The notes beneath the pieces are model-generated. The model had not been told where the DNA came from and ran no database searches. It worked only from the letters and a program-made list of their open reading frames with translations. This document shows positions 1 to 5,462 of a DNA stretch of 5,462 nt, one piece after another (within the stretch, counting starts at the first letter, position 1; each line of letters begins with the position of its first letter). Origin of the DNA: an uncultured Burkholderiales bacterium. Lineage in GTDB: Bacteria; Pseudomonadota; Gammaproteobacteria; Burkholderiales; Burkholderiaceae_D. The position numbers and the translations under genes were made by a program. Location of the stretch: NCBI GenBank assembly GCA_937872165.1, contig CALMOR010000044.1, forward strand, positions 1 to 5,462. The letters run 5' to 3'.

Positions 1-28
1 CGTTGATGTTCCAGGTGGCGATCTTCAC
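1..28 (-). CDS. xthA: Exonuclease III, N-terminal fragment cut by the window edge
   Basis: Reading the minus strand from a GTG at 28-26 gives V/M-K-I-A-T-W-N-I-N, then the window ends. This is the characteristic first beta strand of the exonuclease III/AP endonuclease family (ExoIII, endonuclease-exonuclease-phosphatase fold), whose members commonly begin MKIATWNIN or close variants. The Asn near residue 7 belongs to the conserved metal/active-site region. Members repair abasic sites and degrade duplex DNA 3' to 5' in the cytoplasm. The frame upstream of the GTG does not look coding, and no clear Shine-Dalgarno sequence is seen. The gene is divergent from the lipoprotein gene at 140. Only nine codons are visible, so the call rests on one short but distinctive motif. 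Confidence 0.72.
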
Positions 29-62
29 GTCGGGCGATCGGCAGAAGGGAGGGAGCCGGCGT

Positions 63-76
63 TTGCATGGATGCAA
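63..76. promoter_or_regulatory. Short inverted repeat in the divergent intergenic region
   Basis: TTGCAT and ATGCAA form perfect 6-base arms around a GG spacer. The site lies between the xthA start at 28 and the lipoprotein start at 140, where both promoters should be. The geometry suits a dimeric regulator, but one short palindrome in about 110 bases can occur by chance and no regulator is identified. Confidence 0.2.
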
Positions 77-139
77 CACGACGCATTGGTGATGGCCGCC
101 GCGTGCGGCAGTATCGCGGTTTTCGATCCCGACATCGCC

Positions 140-379
140 ATGACTGGAACCCTAGTCCTCTGCGTCGCCTTCGTCGCGCTCGCCGGTTGCGCCACTATGT
201 CGAACGACAAGCCCGCCGACGAGGCCCAGGCGGTCTGTCATCGCGAATATCGCCTGGGGTCCAACCTGCCGACTACCGTCTGCGACACGCCGGTGTCGGA
301 AGCGGAACGCCAGAAGTCGGTCGATGCCCTGCGCTCCAACCTGCGCCCCAACGTCCGTCCCGGCGGCAGCGGTGGCTGA
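140..379 (+). CDS. Small predicted lipoprotein with a conserved cysteine pair
   Basis: This 79-residue protein has a hydrophobic start (residues 3-16) ending in a lipobox, L-A-G-C, with the lipidated Cys at position 17. That predicts lipid anchoring in the cell envelope and a mature part of 63 residues. The mature part holds C33 and C48 in the pattern C-H-R-E-x(3)-G-S-N-L-P-x(3)-C, which resembles a widespread group of tiny proteobacterial lipoproteins of unknown function. The tail is Arg/Pro/Gly-rich. The start at 140 puts the hydrophobic segment at the N terminus. Open frame continues upstream to ATGs at 71 and 92, which would give an odd polar leader. The chosen start lacks a clear Shine-Dalgarno sequence, and the n-region lacks Lys/Arg, so the exact start is uncertain. 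No function can be assigned. Confidence 0.7.
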   Translation: MTGTLVLCVAFVALAGCATMSNDKPADEAQAVCHREYRLGSNLPTTVCDTPVSEAERQKSVDALRSNLRPNVRPGGSGG

Positions 380-397
380 CGCGACCGACGCGTCAGC
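375..397 (+). terminator. Stem-loop spanning the stop codon of the lipoprotein gene
   Basis: GCTGACGCG (375-383) and CGCGTCAGC (389-397) are perfect 9-base inverted arms around a 5-base loop, ACCGA. The TGA stop at 377-379 lies inside the left arm. No T-run follows, so this is not a classical intrinsic terminator. It could stabilise the 3' end or help stop transcription between these convergent genes. Confidence 0.4.
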
Positions 398-463
398 GCC
401 GCGAGCGTAGGGCCGTTCGGTTTTCGAAGCGCAGCTCGGGGACGTCGCCGACGCGCTCCTCCT

Positions 464-479
464 TCGGGCGACGGCCCGA
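464..479. terminator. Compact GC-rich hairpin between convergent genes
   Basis: TCGGGC (464-469) pairs with GCCCGA (474-479) around a 4-base loop. It lies in the gap between the convergent lipoprotein and cbpM genes, 58 bases past the cbpM stop. Position favours a 3'-end role, but there is no T-run on either strand and short GC-rich stems are common at this base composition. Confidence 0.2.
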
Positions 480-537
480 TGGTCGGCGCCTGTCTCGTCG
501 TAACGTATTCGATCGCGCGGGACCGCGACCTCGGCGT

Positions 538-861
538 TCAGTCGTCGGCCTGCGCCATCCGGGCACGCACCGCAGTGAGCTCCGCCTCCAGCGCACGGAC
601 CCGTCGCAGCAACGACACGGCTACCGCGAGTCCCTCCGCATCGAGCTCGAAATGCTCGCGCAGCCGGTTCGCCGCGCGGGCCAGCACCACGCCCTCGGCC
701 TCGAACGAACGCGTTGCGCGTCCGGCCTTCATCGGCAACGCGCCGCACTCGACGAGCTCGTCGAGCGACGACGGCGGAAGGCCCGACATCTCGAGCACCT
801 CGTGCACCGAATAGTCCGAACGCGCCTCGATCCACACGACTTCGCTTCGTTCGATCGTCAT
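538..861 (-). CDS. cbpM: Chaperone modulator CbpM (MerR-like)
   Basis: This 107-residue protein matches the CbpM family, which in E. coli binds the J-domain of CbpA and blocks both its DnaK co-chaperone and its DNA-binding activity. Residues about 17-45 (YSVHEVLEMSGLP...LDELVECGAL) form the MerR-like helix-turn-helix-type segment. Residues about 58-102 (ARAANRLREHFELD...GLAVAVSLL, then Leu/Glu/Arg-rich) match the family's second helical part and C-terminal coiled coil. E. coli CbpM is about 101 residues, so length is normal. The start is set by ATG at 861-859, which overlaps the cbpA TGA by four bases (ATGA), and by a strong Shine-Dalgarno sequence inside cbpA. Overlap and order indicate translational coupling and fixed stoichiometry with CbpA. 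It is the last gene of the cluster. Confidence 0.9.
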   Translation of the reverse strand: MTIERSEVVWIEARSDYSVHEVLEMSGLPPSSLDELVECGALPMKAGRATRSFEAEGVVLARAANRLREHFELDAEGLAVAVSLLRRVRALEAELTAVRARMAQADD

Positions 862-1802
862 GAGCCTCCTCCCGTTGGCGCGCGCGCTCGCGCATCGAAC
901 GACGAGACCTTTCCCAGTTCGGTGAAGAGCTCGCGTTCGCGCACGGTCGGCGCGACCGGTACCTCGATCCGCACCACCGCATACAGGTCGCCCGCAGTGT
1001 CTTCGCCGTCCCCGAGGCCGCGCTTCGACAATCTGAGCTTGCGTCCGGCCGCGGTGCCGGGCGGCACGTTCATCTCGACCGCGCCACCGAGCGTCGGGAC
1101 CTCGACGCGCGCGCCCAGCACGGCTTCCCACGGCGCCAGCGCGAGGTCGAGATAGAGGTCCTTGCCATTGACGCGGAACACCGGATGCGGCTGCACGGCC
1201 AGCACCAGATAGAGGTCGCCCGGGCGGCCGCCGTTCGGTGACGGCGCGCCCTTCGCGGCGAGGCGCAGACGTTGTCCGTCGGCCGCGCCCGTCGGGATCC
1301 TGACGCGGAAGGTGCGGTTGGCGCGACGGGGCAGGCCGTCGTCGCCGACCTCGGGGATCGCGAGGTCGATGTCGATTTCGGCGCCGTCGTGGACCTGCTC
1401 GAGCGTGACCGGCGCGGCCACTTCGAAGTCCTGGCCGCGCGCGGGCTGGCGTTGTCCCGCTCCGCCTCGGCCGAAGGCCGCGAACAGGTCGGACAGATCG
1501 ACGTCCTCGAAGCGGCCTCCTTGCCCGAAGGTCTCGTCGCCGAAGGTCTGTCGCCATCCGCTCGGCGGCTCGACGTCCTCGCCGGGCCGGTGGCTGCCGA
1601 GCTGGTCGTAGGCCGCGCGCTTGCCGGTGTCCTTCAGCGTCGCGTAGGCTTCGGCCGCTTCCTTGAAGCGCTCCTCGCCGTCGGGGTCGCTGGAGACGTC
1701 GGGATGAAATCTGTGGGCGAGCTTGCGATACGCCTTCTTGATCTCGGCCTCGGTCGCATCGCGCGCGACCCCGAGCACCTCGTAGTAGTCCTTGAACTTC
1801 AT
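858..1802 (-). CDS. cbpA: DnaJ-class co-chaperone CbpA (curved DNA-binding protein)
   Basis: This 314-residue protein is a class B J-protein that stimulates DnaK ATP hydrolysis and delivers clients; in E. coli CbpA also binds curved DNA in stationary phase. The J-domain is residues 1-70, opening MKFKDYYEVLGV, with the HPD motif that contacts DnaK at 33-35. A Gly/Phe-rich linker follows (about 78-120), then the two beta-rich C-terminal domains (about 125-300), including RVRIPTGAADGQRLRL and NGGRPGDLYLVL. There are no CxxCxGxG zinc repeats, which separates it from DnaJ proper. Length is close to E. coli CbpA (306). The start at 1802 begins the J-domain exactly; an open frame extends upstream but is not J-domain-like. 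A Shine-Dalgarno sequence is not evident, so coupling to the upstream gene (28 bases away) is plausible. Overlap with cbpM supports the assignment. Confidence 0.93.
   Translation of the reverse strand: MKFKDYYEVLGVARDATEAEIKKAYRKLAHRFHPDVSSDPDGEERFKEAAEAYATLKDTGKRAAYDQLGSHRPGEDVEPPSGWRQTFGDETFGQGGRFEDVDLSDLFAAFGRGGAGQRQPARGQDFEVAAPVTLEQVHDGAEIDIDLAIPEVGDDGLPRRANRTFRVRIPTGAADGQRLRLAAKGAPSPNGGRPGDLYLVLAVQPHPVFRVNGKDLYLDLALAPWEAVLGARVEVPTLGGAVEMNVPPGTAAGRKLRLSKRGLGDGEDTAGDLYAVVRIEVPVAPTVRERELFTELGKVSSFDARARAPTGGGS
862..873 (-). promoter_or_regulatory. Strong ribosome binding site of cbpM inside the end of cbpA
   Basis: On the minus strand GGGAGGAGGCTC directly precedes the cbpM ATG, giving GGGAGG six bases from the start. 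It fixes the cbpM start at 861 and lets cbpM be initiated independently, as well as by reinitiation at the overlapping stop. Confidence 0.7.
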
Positions 1803-1830
1803 GCGGCGCGAGCGAGGTCGTTCACGCCCT

Positions 1831-2322
1831 TCACATCGCGACGGTCCTGTGCTCGCCGAGGTCCTCGGGCGGCGCGCCGGTGATGGCGGCCTTCGCCATC
1901 TTGTAGAGCTGGACCGGCTTGCTCTCCTTGACGTCCCAGTACTCCGCCTTGTGGACATCGACGCGGATCATGACGAGGTCCGGGTCGTCGACGCCCCGGG
2001 GAAACCATGCCTTCACCATCGGACTCCACAGCGCCTCCATGCGGGCGCGGTCGTGTTCGAGCTGCGCATCGCCGGACAGAGACACGTAGACGTCGTCGCC
2101 GTGGTCGGTGTACTGGAGGCCGACGGTCCCGTGTCGAAGGACCGACACGGCCGGCGGCGACGAGCGCGACGTGAAGAACCACAACGTGCCGCTGAACTCC
2201 TTCTGCACGGTCGTCATCGGTCGTGCGGTGAGACTGCCGTCCTCGTCGGACGTGGTCAGCATCGCATAACGAATATCCTTGATCCTCTTCCACACGTCTT
2301 CGTACTGGTCGCTCGGGGTCAT
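1831..2322 (-). CDS. General stress protein 26-like, pyridoxamine 5'-phosphate oxidase fold
   Basis: This 163-residue protein belongs to the GSP26/pyridoxamine-phosphate-oxidase-like group of split-barrel proteins, small cytoplasmic proteins that often bind flavin and are tied to general stress. Visible features are the first barrel strands with MLTTSDEDGSLTARPM (21-36), LWFFTS (47-52), the segment YVSLSGDAQL (79-88), and the family's ALWSPMVKAWFP (97-108) followed by DDPDLVMIRVDVHKAEYWD (112-130). Length is typical and the start at 2322 has AAGGAA five bases upstream. The true substrate and cofactor of this group are not settled, so enzymatic PNP/PMP oxidation should not be assumed. It lies 31 bases after the DUF1328 gene and 28 bases before cbpA, consistent with one operon. 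Confidence 0.85.
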   Translation of the reverse strand: MTPSDQYEDVWKRIKDIRYAMLTTSDEDGSLTARPMTTVQKEFSGTLWFFTSRSSPPAVSVLRHGTVGLQYTDHGDDVYVSLSGDAQLEHDRARMEALWSPMVKAWFPRGVDDPDLVMIRVDVHKAEYWDVKESKPVQLYKMAKAAITGAPPEDLGEHRTVAM

Positions 2323-2353
2323 GACGATTCCTTGGTGATGGCGGGTCCTGCGT

Positions 2354-2524
2354 CTACAGAGAACTGCCGACGGCGAAGGCGAGGATGACGAAGACGACGA
2401 AGAGAGCGAGCGCGATGAAGAACAGCACCTTCGCGATCGAACGGGCTCCCTGGGCGATGCCGGTGAAGCCGAAGACGCCGGCCACGAGCGAGACCACGAA
2501 GAAGATCAGTGCCCAGCGCAGCAT
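2354..2524 (-). CDS. DUF1328 (YtjA-type) small inner-membrane protein
   Basis: This 56-residue protein is almost entirely two hydrophobic helices, residues about 3-22 and 31-52, joined by a short polar turn. The stretch FGFTGIAQGARSIAKVLFFI (18-37) is the recognisable signature of the DUF1328/YtjA family of tiny inner-membrane proteins. Function is unknown; the family is common in proteobacteria and often sits near stress genes. The start at 2524 is decided by AAGGAG six bases upstream and by the normal family length; longer in-frame starts add an Arg/Gln-rich leader foreign to the family. It is the first gene of the 2524-to-538 cluster, so its promoter should lie in the gap upstream. Confidence 0.88.
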   Translation of the reverse strand: MLRWALIFFVVSLVAGVFGFTGIAQGARSIAKVLFFIALALFVVFVILAFAVGSSL

Positions 2525-2894
2525 GGAGGACTCCTTGTCTGGAAGAGCCGCAAGTATCGGGATCGGGTCGAAGCGTCCGTATCGGACGATGCCGCATCCG
2601 CCCTTCGGACCGGTCGTTGGCGCGGCGCTTCGCGAGTCGTGCTGCTCGCGCCGCTGCTGCTGCGCGACGCGCGACTGACGCGCCGTCACGCGGCCGGCGG
2701 ACTGACGGGCTTCGCCTCACGCCGCTGATCTCGACGATCGTGCTCGGGCTCGACGACCCGTCGCGCTTCGGCTGGTCCATATCGGGCGCGCGGGTGCTCG
2801 TCGTCGGCGGCGCGTGGACCGGAACTCGCCGCGACCGAGCAGGTGACGGCCGCCCGTAGCCGAGCGGCCGGGTCCCCGGTCGACCGCCTCCGTC
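2525..2894. other. Gap between the stress cluster and the Hsp20 pair, no convincing gene
   Basis: No frame here gives a protein I recognise. It should contain the promoter for the DUF1328-led cluster on its left side and the 3' end of the Hsp20 transcript on its right, where a stem-loop occurs at 2847-2870. GATACT on the minus strand, about 25 bases before the DUF1328 ribosome binding site, has four of six -10 matches, but no good -35 partner is seen. The part from about 2639 to 2859 is coding-like on the plus strand in two successive frames, described as a finding. Confidence 0.6.
2847..2870 (-). terminator. Stem-loop downstream of the Hsp20 pair
   Basis: CGGCCGC (2847-2853) and GCGGCCG (2864-2870) are perfect 7-base inverted arms around a 10-base loop, starting 24 bases past the stop of the second small heat-shock gene. 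No T-run follows on the minus strand, so it is a weak terminator candidate or an mRNA-end stabiliser. Confidence 0.3.
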
Positions 2895-3320
2895 TCAGTG
2901 GACCTGGACCGAGATGCGGCGTGGTTGCGCGTCGGCCGCCTTCGGAATCCGGATGCGCAGCACGCCGTGGGTGTACTGCGCGTCCATCTTCGACGCGTCG
3001 AGCTCCTTGCTCAGCGTGAAGGTGCGGCGGTAGCGCGTCATCTGCACCTCCGCATGACTCGCCGACAGATCCGGCGGCAACGCGAGGCCGAGCTCGCCGT
3101 CGATCGACAGCGAGTCCGCCTCGACGTGCACGTCGAGTCGATCCTTCGGCACGCCGGGCAGGTCCGCGAACAGCGTGATACCGGTCGCATCCTCGACGAC
3201 GTCGACGGGCGGCAGCAGAGTCGTTTCGCGGCGTTCGCGCTTCGAATGGTTCTGCGCGGCCTGCCCTAGGTTGCGCGACCCGTCGGCCGGCGATCGCGAT
3301 GGGGTGTGGTCTTCGCTCAT
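2895..3320 (-). CDS. Hsp20/alpha-crystallin small heat-shock protein (second of pair)
   Basis: This 141-residue protein is an ATP-independent holdase that binds unfolding proteins and keeps them ready for DnaK/ClpB. A polar, charged N-terminal arm covers residues 1-36 and is unusually hydrophilic (KRERRE at 27-32). The alpha-crystallin domain runs from about 37 to 127: PPVDVVEDATGITLFADLPGV opens it and AQYTHGVLRIRIPK (114-127), with the conserved G-V-L, closes it. The C-terminal tail contains I-S-V near its end, which fits the IxI/V motif that docks into neighbouring subunits during oligomer assembly. The start at 3320 has AGGAG seven bases upstream. It lies 25 bases after the other Hsp20 gene, so the two are almost certainly co-transcribed. 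Sequence similarity between the pair is limited outside the core domain. Confidence 0.92.
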   Translation of the reverse strand: MSEDHTPSRSPADGSRNLGQAAQNHSKRERRETTLLPPVDVVEDATGITLFADLPGVPKDRLDVHVEADSLSIDGELGLALPPDLSASHAEVQMTRYRRTFTLSKELDASKMDAQYTHGVLRIRIPKAADAQPRRISVQVH

Positions 3321-3345
3321 GAGGGTTCTCCTTGGATGACGGGTT

Positions 3346-3783
3346 TCACTGGACCGCGATGCGGCGAGGGGCGGTCGCCTCGCGCCGCTTCACGCTCACG
3401 TGCAGCACCCCGTCGCGATAGTCCGCCTCGACGCCGTCGGGATCGATGTCCTCGGGAAGGCTGACGACCCGACGGAAGCGGCCGCGGAACCGTTCGTTGA
3501 TGTGGGCGGTGGTGCGATCGTCCTGCCCGCTCGGGGCGACCGACCGTTCGCCGGCGATCGTCAGGACGCGACGATCGAGGTCGAGCTGGATCTTCTCCGG
3601 ATCGATGCCCGGTGCGAACGCGTAGATCTCGACGGACGACGGCGTGTTGCCGACGTTGAGCGCGGGATAACCCTGCGCGAAGCCGCGGATGCTGGGCGTG
3701 ACCGAGTCGAACGTACCGAGCATCTCGCGCTGCAGTCGATCGAGCTCCGCGTAGAGGTCACGGGAGAACAGGCCTGGATACAT
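3346..3783 (-). CDS. Hsp20/alpha-crystallin small heat-shock protein (first of pair)
   Basis: This 145-residue protein has the usual Hsp20 plan. The N-terminal arm begins MYPGLFSRDLYAELDRLQ, an amphipathic, aromatic-containing helix typical of client-binding arms. The alpha-crystallin domain spans about 41-134, from PALNVGNTPSSVEIYAFAPG to YRDGVLHVSVKR, with the G-V-L signature at 125-127. The tail ends RRIAVQ, where I-A-V can serve as the oligomerisation motif. The start at 3783 is supported by GAGGAG about six bases upstream; the much longer open frame through the rimO end is not family-like. It is the promoter-proximal gene of the pair. The 128-base gap to the rimO stop leaves room for a heat-shock promoter or leader, but I found no convincing sigma-32 or RNA-thermometer motif there. 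Confidence 0.92.
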   Translation of the reverse strand: MYPGLFSRDLYAELDRLQREMLGTFDSVTPSIRGFAQGYPALNVGNTPSSVEIYAFAPGIDPEKIQLDLDRRVLTIAGERSVAPSGQDDRTTAHINERFRGRFRRVVSLPEDIDPDGVEADYRDGVLHVSVKRREATAPRRIAVQ

Positions 3784-3911
3784 GATGGACTCCTCGTTCG
3801 GCGGCGCAGCCGGTATGCCGCGCCCGATGTCGCCGATGTTGGCGATCGCCTGCGACGACGAGGATGCCGCTTTCGGCTGAAGCGCTTGTCGGCCGCCGGA
3901 CGAGCCGGTTC

Positions 3912-5297
3912 TCAGGCGAGTTCGCCCCGGAGGTCGTGCCCTGCGGCGGCCGTGACGCGGACCGTCGTGAAGGCACCGACCCCGACCTTCTGTCGCCATG
4001 CCAGGCGGCCGCTCGCCGACGAAGGCGGCGCGACGATCACGTTGCCGTCGATCTCGGGCGCGTCCGCGTACGAGCGACCGATCGCGCCGTCGGGCCCGAC
4101 CTCGTCGATCAGCACGCGCTGCAGCGTGCCCACGCGGCGGCGGACGCGACGCGCGGAGATCGCTTCCTGCACGGCCATGAAGCGTGCACGACGCTCGTCG
4201 CGCACCTCGACCGGCAACGCACCGCCGAGCGCGTTCGCGGTCGCGCCGTCGACCGGCGAATAGGCGAAGCAGCCGACGCGGTCGAGTCGGGCTTCTTCGA
4301 GGAAGTCGAGCAGGTAGCGGAACTCCGCTTCGGTCTCGCCGGGAAAGCCGGCGATGAAGGTCGAGCGGATCACGAGGTCGGGACACATCGCGCGCCACGC
4401 TTGAATGCGGTCGAGGTTCTTCTCGCCCGAGGCCGGCCGCTTCATCCGCCTGAGCACGTCGGGATGCGCATGCTGGAACGGCACGTCGAGATACGGCAGC
4501 ACCTTGCCCTCGGCCATCAGCGGCAGCACCTCGTCGACCGACGGATACGGGTAGACGTAGTGGAGGCGGACCCAGGCCTCATGGCCGCTCGCGAGCGTCG
4601 CGAGTTCGCGCACGAGCTCGGTCATGCGCGTACGCACCGGACGACCGGCGACGAAGTCGGTGCGATAGCGCAGGTCGACCCCGTAGGCGCTCGTGTCCTG
4701 CGAAATCACGAGCAACTCCTTCACGCCGCTCTTCAACAGGCTCTCGGCCTCGCGCACGACCTCGCCGATCGGACGCGAGACGAGGTCGCCGCGCATCGAC
4801 GGGATGATGCAGAAGCTGCAGCGATGGTTGCAGCCTTCGGAGATCTTGAGATACGCGTAGTGCTTCGGCGTCAGCTTGACGCCGTGATCGGCGATGCGCG
4901 CGAACGCGAGGTCGACGAACGGGTCGTGCGGCTTCGGCAGATGCAGGTGCACGTGCCGCATGACCTCCTGCGACGCGTGCGGCCCGGTGACCGCGAGCAC
5001 TTTGGGATGGACCTTCGCGACGACGTCGTCGCCGGCGGCGTCCTTCTTCGCACCGAGGCATCCGGTCACGATGACCTTGCCGTTCTCGGCCAGCGCCTCG
5101 CCGATCGCGTCGAGCGACTCCTGCACCGCCGCGTCGATGAAGCCGCAGGTGTTGACGATGACGAGGTCCGCACCGTCGTAGGTCTTCGACGTCTTGTAGC
5201 CTTCGGCCCGCAGCTGCGTGAGGATCTGCTCGGAGTCGACGAGCGCCTTCGGGCAGCCGAGCGACACGAAGCCGACGCGGGGTTGGGCGGTACTCAT
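3912..5297 (-). CDS. rimO: Ribosomal protein S12 methylthiotransferase RimO
   Basis: This 461-residue radical-SAM enzyme adds a methylthio group to the beta carbon of the conserved Asp (Asp88 in E. coli) of ribosomal protein S12. The N-terminal UPF0004 domain carries the three Cys that bind the auxiliary iron-sulfur cluster: C15 (VSLGCPKALVDSE), C51 (VNTCGFID) and C80 (VTGCLG). The radical-SAM cluster motif CxxxCxxC is C156, C160, C163 in ISEGCNHRCSFCIIPSMRG, a RimO-type rather than MiaB-type context. A TRAM domain ends the protein (about residues 390-461), with ADAPEIDG at its start. All catalytic Cys are present and length is slightly above the usual ~440. The start at 5297 gives the family N terminus MSTAQPRVGFVSLGC; the frame stays open for 37 more codons through a palindromic repeat, which I exclude. 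The only Shine-Dalgarno-like element is GGAG about 12 bases upstream. Confidence 0.96.
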   Translation of the reverse strand: MSTAQPRVGFVSLGCPKALVDSEQILTQLRAEGYKTSKTYDGADLVIVNTCGFIDAAVQESLDAIGEALAENGKVIVTGCLGAKKDAAGDDVVAKVHPKVLAVTGPHASQEVMRHVHLHLPKPHDPFVDLAFARIADHGVKLTPKHYAYLKISEGCNHRCSFCIIPSMRGDLVSRPIGEVVREAESLLKSGVKELLVISQDTSAYGVDLRYRTDFVAGRPVRTRMTELVRELATLASGHEAWVRLHYVYPYPSVDEVLPLMAEGKVLPYLDVPFQHAHPDVLRRMKRPASGEKNLDRIQAWRAMCPDLVIRSTFIAGFPGETEAEFRYLLDFLEEARLDRVGCFAYSPVDGATANALGGALPVEVRDERRARFMAVQEAISARRVRRRVGTLQRVLIDEVGPDGAIGRSYADAPEIDGNVIVAPPSSASGRLAWRQKVGVGAFTTVRVTAAAGHDLRGELA

Positions 5298-5321
5298 CGT
5301 TTCGCGATGCTCCAAAAATTT

Positions 5322-5453
5322 CGTCGCCCCGGCCCTTCGACTGCCTGCGAGGCAGGCGCACAGGGTAAACTTCAGCCTTTGGCTGAAGGCCGGGGCCGCT
5401 GGATGCAAGCGCGCGTTCTAATTCCAGCGGCCCCGGCCTCCGCCGGGGCGACG
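5322..5453. repeat. Nested palindromic intergenic repeat (REP/MITE-like) upstream of rimO
   Basis: The 132-base unit is bounded by perfect 11-base inverted ends, CGTCGCCCCGG (5322-5332) and CCGGGGCGACG (5443-5453). Inside are a perfect 17-base inverted pair (5387-5403 with 5423-5439, 19-base spacer) and three small perfect hairpins: CTGCCT/AGGCAG (5341-5355), CTTCAGCC/GGCTGAAG with loop TTT (5370-5388), and CCCCGGC/GCCGGGG (5431-5448). The CGTCGCCCCGGC-type palindrome resembles the short REP sequences scattered between genes in many proteobacteria and usually mobilised by RAYT transposases. No transposase is in the window. It begins 24 bases before the rimO start, so it lies in the rimO leader or promoter region. 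The family name is inference; the symmetry is directly visible. Confidence 0.8.
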
Positions 5454-5462
5454 GGTTTGGTA

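Noticed and set aside
86..114. Sigma-70 promoter for the lipoprotein gene (TTGGTG, 17 bases, CAGTAT).
   Set aside because: Spacing is ideal, but each hexamer matches only three of six consensus bases.
67..1155. A 362-codon plus-strand open frame and several similar long frames on both strands (for example plus 1272-1883, minus 538-1557 upstream part, plus 3400-4263, minus 4579-5361).
   Set aside because: They are rich in Arg, Ala and Pro, match no family, and run antisense or out of frame to well-recognised genes. High GC removes stop codons from such shadow frames.
2319..2780. Minus-strand 153-codon open frame overlapping the DUF1328 gene.
   Set aside because: Arg/Ser-rich low-complexity translation, no plausible ribosome site, and it overlaps a recognisable membrane-protein gene in another frame.
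3784..3911. Sigma-32 promoter or RNA thermometer upstream of the Hsp20 pair.
   Set aside because: On the minus strand a CTTCAG-like -35 has no CCCCAT-like -10 at proper spacing. No U-run facing the Shine-Dalgarno sequence (FourU) or clear ROSE pattern is seen. The GGCGATCGCC palindrome at 3841-3850 is most likely chance at this composition.
5298..5408. N-terminal extension of RimO by 37 residues from an ATG at 5408.
   Set aside because: The extension is encoded by the palindromic repeat and is absent from the family; the normal RimO N terminus begins at 5297.
1..5462. CRISPR array, tRNA, rRNA, riboswitch or insertion-sequence transposase.
   Set aside because: No regularly spaced direct repeats, no tRNA- or rRNA-like segments and no transposase-like reading frame were seen.

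Overview
This is an ordinary chromosomal stretch from a high-GC bacterium of the phylum Pseudomonadota. The pairing of cbpA with its modulator cbpM, a RimO with the usual proteobacterial motifs, and small palindromic intergenic repeats all fit a gamma- or betaproteobacterium, possibly of the Xanthomonadales type. That placement is inference from protein style, not from a search. Very high third-position GC creates many long open frames antisense to, or out of frame with, the real genes. I count eight complete genes and one gene truncated at the left edge.

Layout from left to right. Bases 1-28 (minus strand) hold the first codons of an exonuclease III gene (xthA), cut by the window edge. Divergent from it is a small plus-strand lipoprotein gene (140-379), with a perfect stem-loop across its stop codon. 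Everything to the right is on the minus strand. A closely packed cluster reads from 2524 down to 538: a DUF1328 two-helix membrane peptide, a general-stress-protein-26-like flavin/PLP-oxidase-fold protein, the DnaJ-class co-chaperone CbpA, and its modulator CbpM, whose start overlaps the cbpA stop. A gap of about 370 bases then separates this cluster from a pair of Hsp20 small heat-shock proteins (3783 down to 2895, 25 bases apart). Next comes rimO, the ribosomal protein S12 methylthiotransferase (5297 down to 3912). A 132-base nested palindromic repeat sits just upstream of the rimO start.

The central theme is stress and protein quality control. Two small heat-shock proteins can hold unfolding clients, and CbpA with DnaK can refold them. 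CbpM would restrain CbpA, and the GSP26-like protein and DUF1328 peptide are families often linked to general stress. I see no mobile-element gene, tRNA, rRNA or CRISPR array, and no evidence for a wholly new system. The less ordinary points are the palindromic repeat at the rimO leader, the stress-gene grouping, and a coding-like but frame-broken stretch in the 2525-2894 gap.
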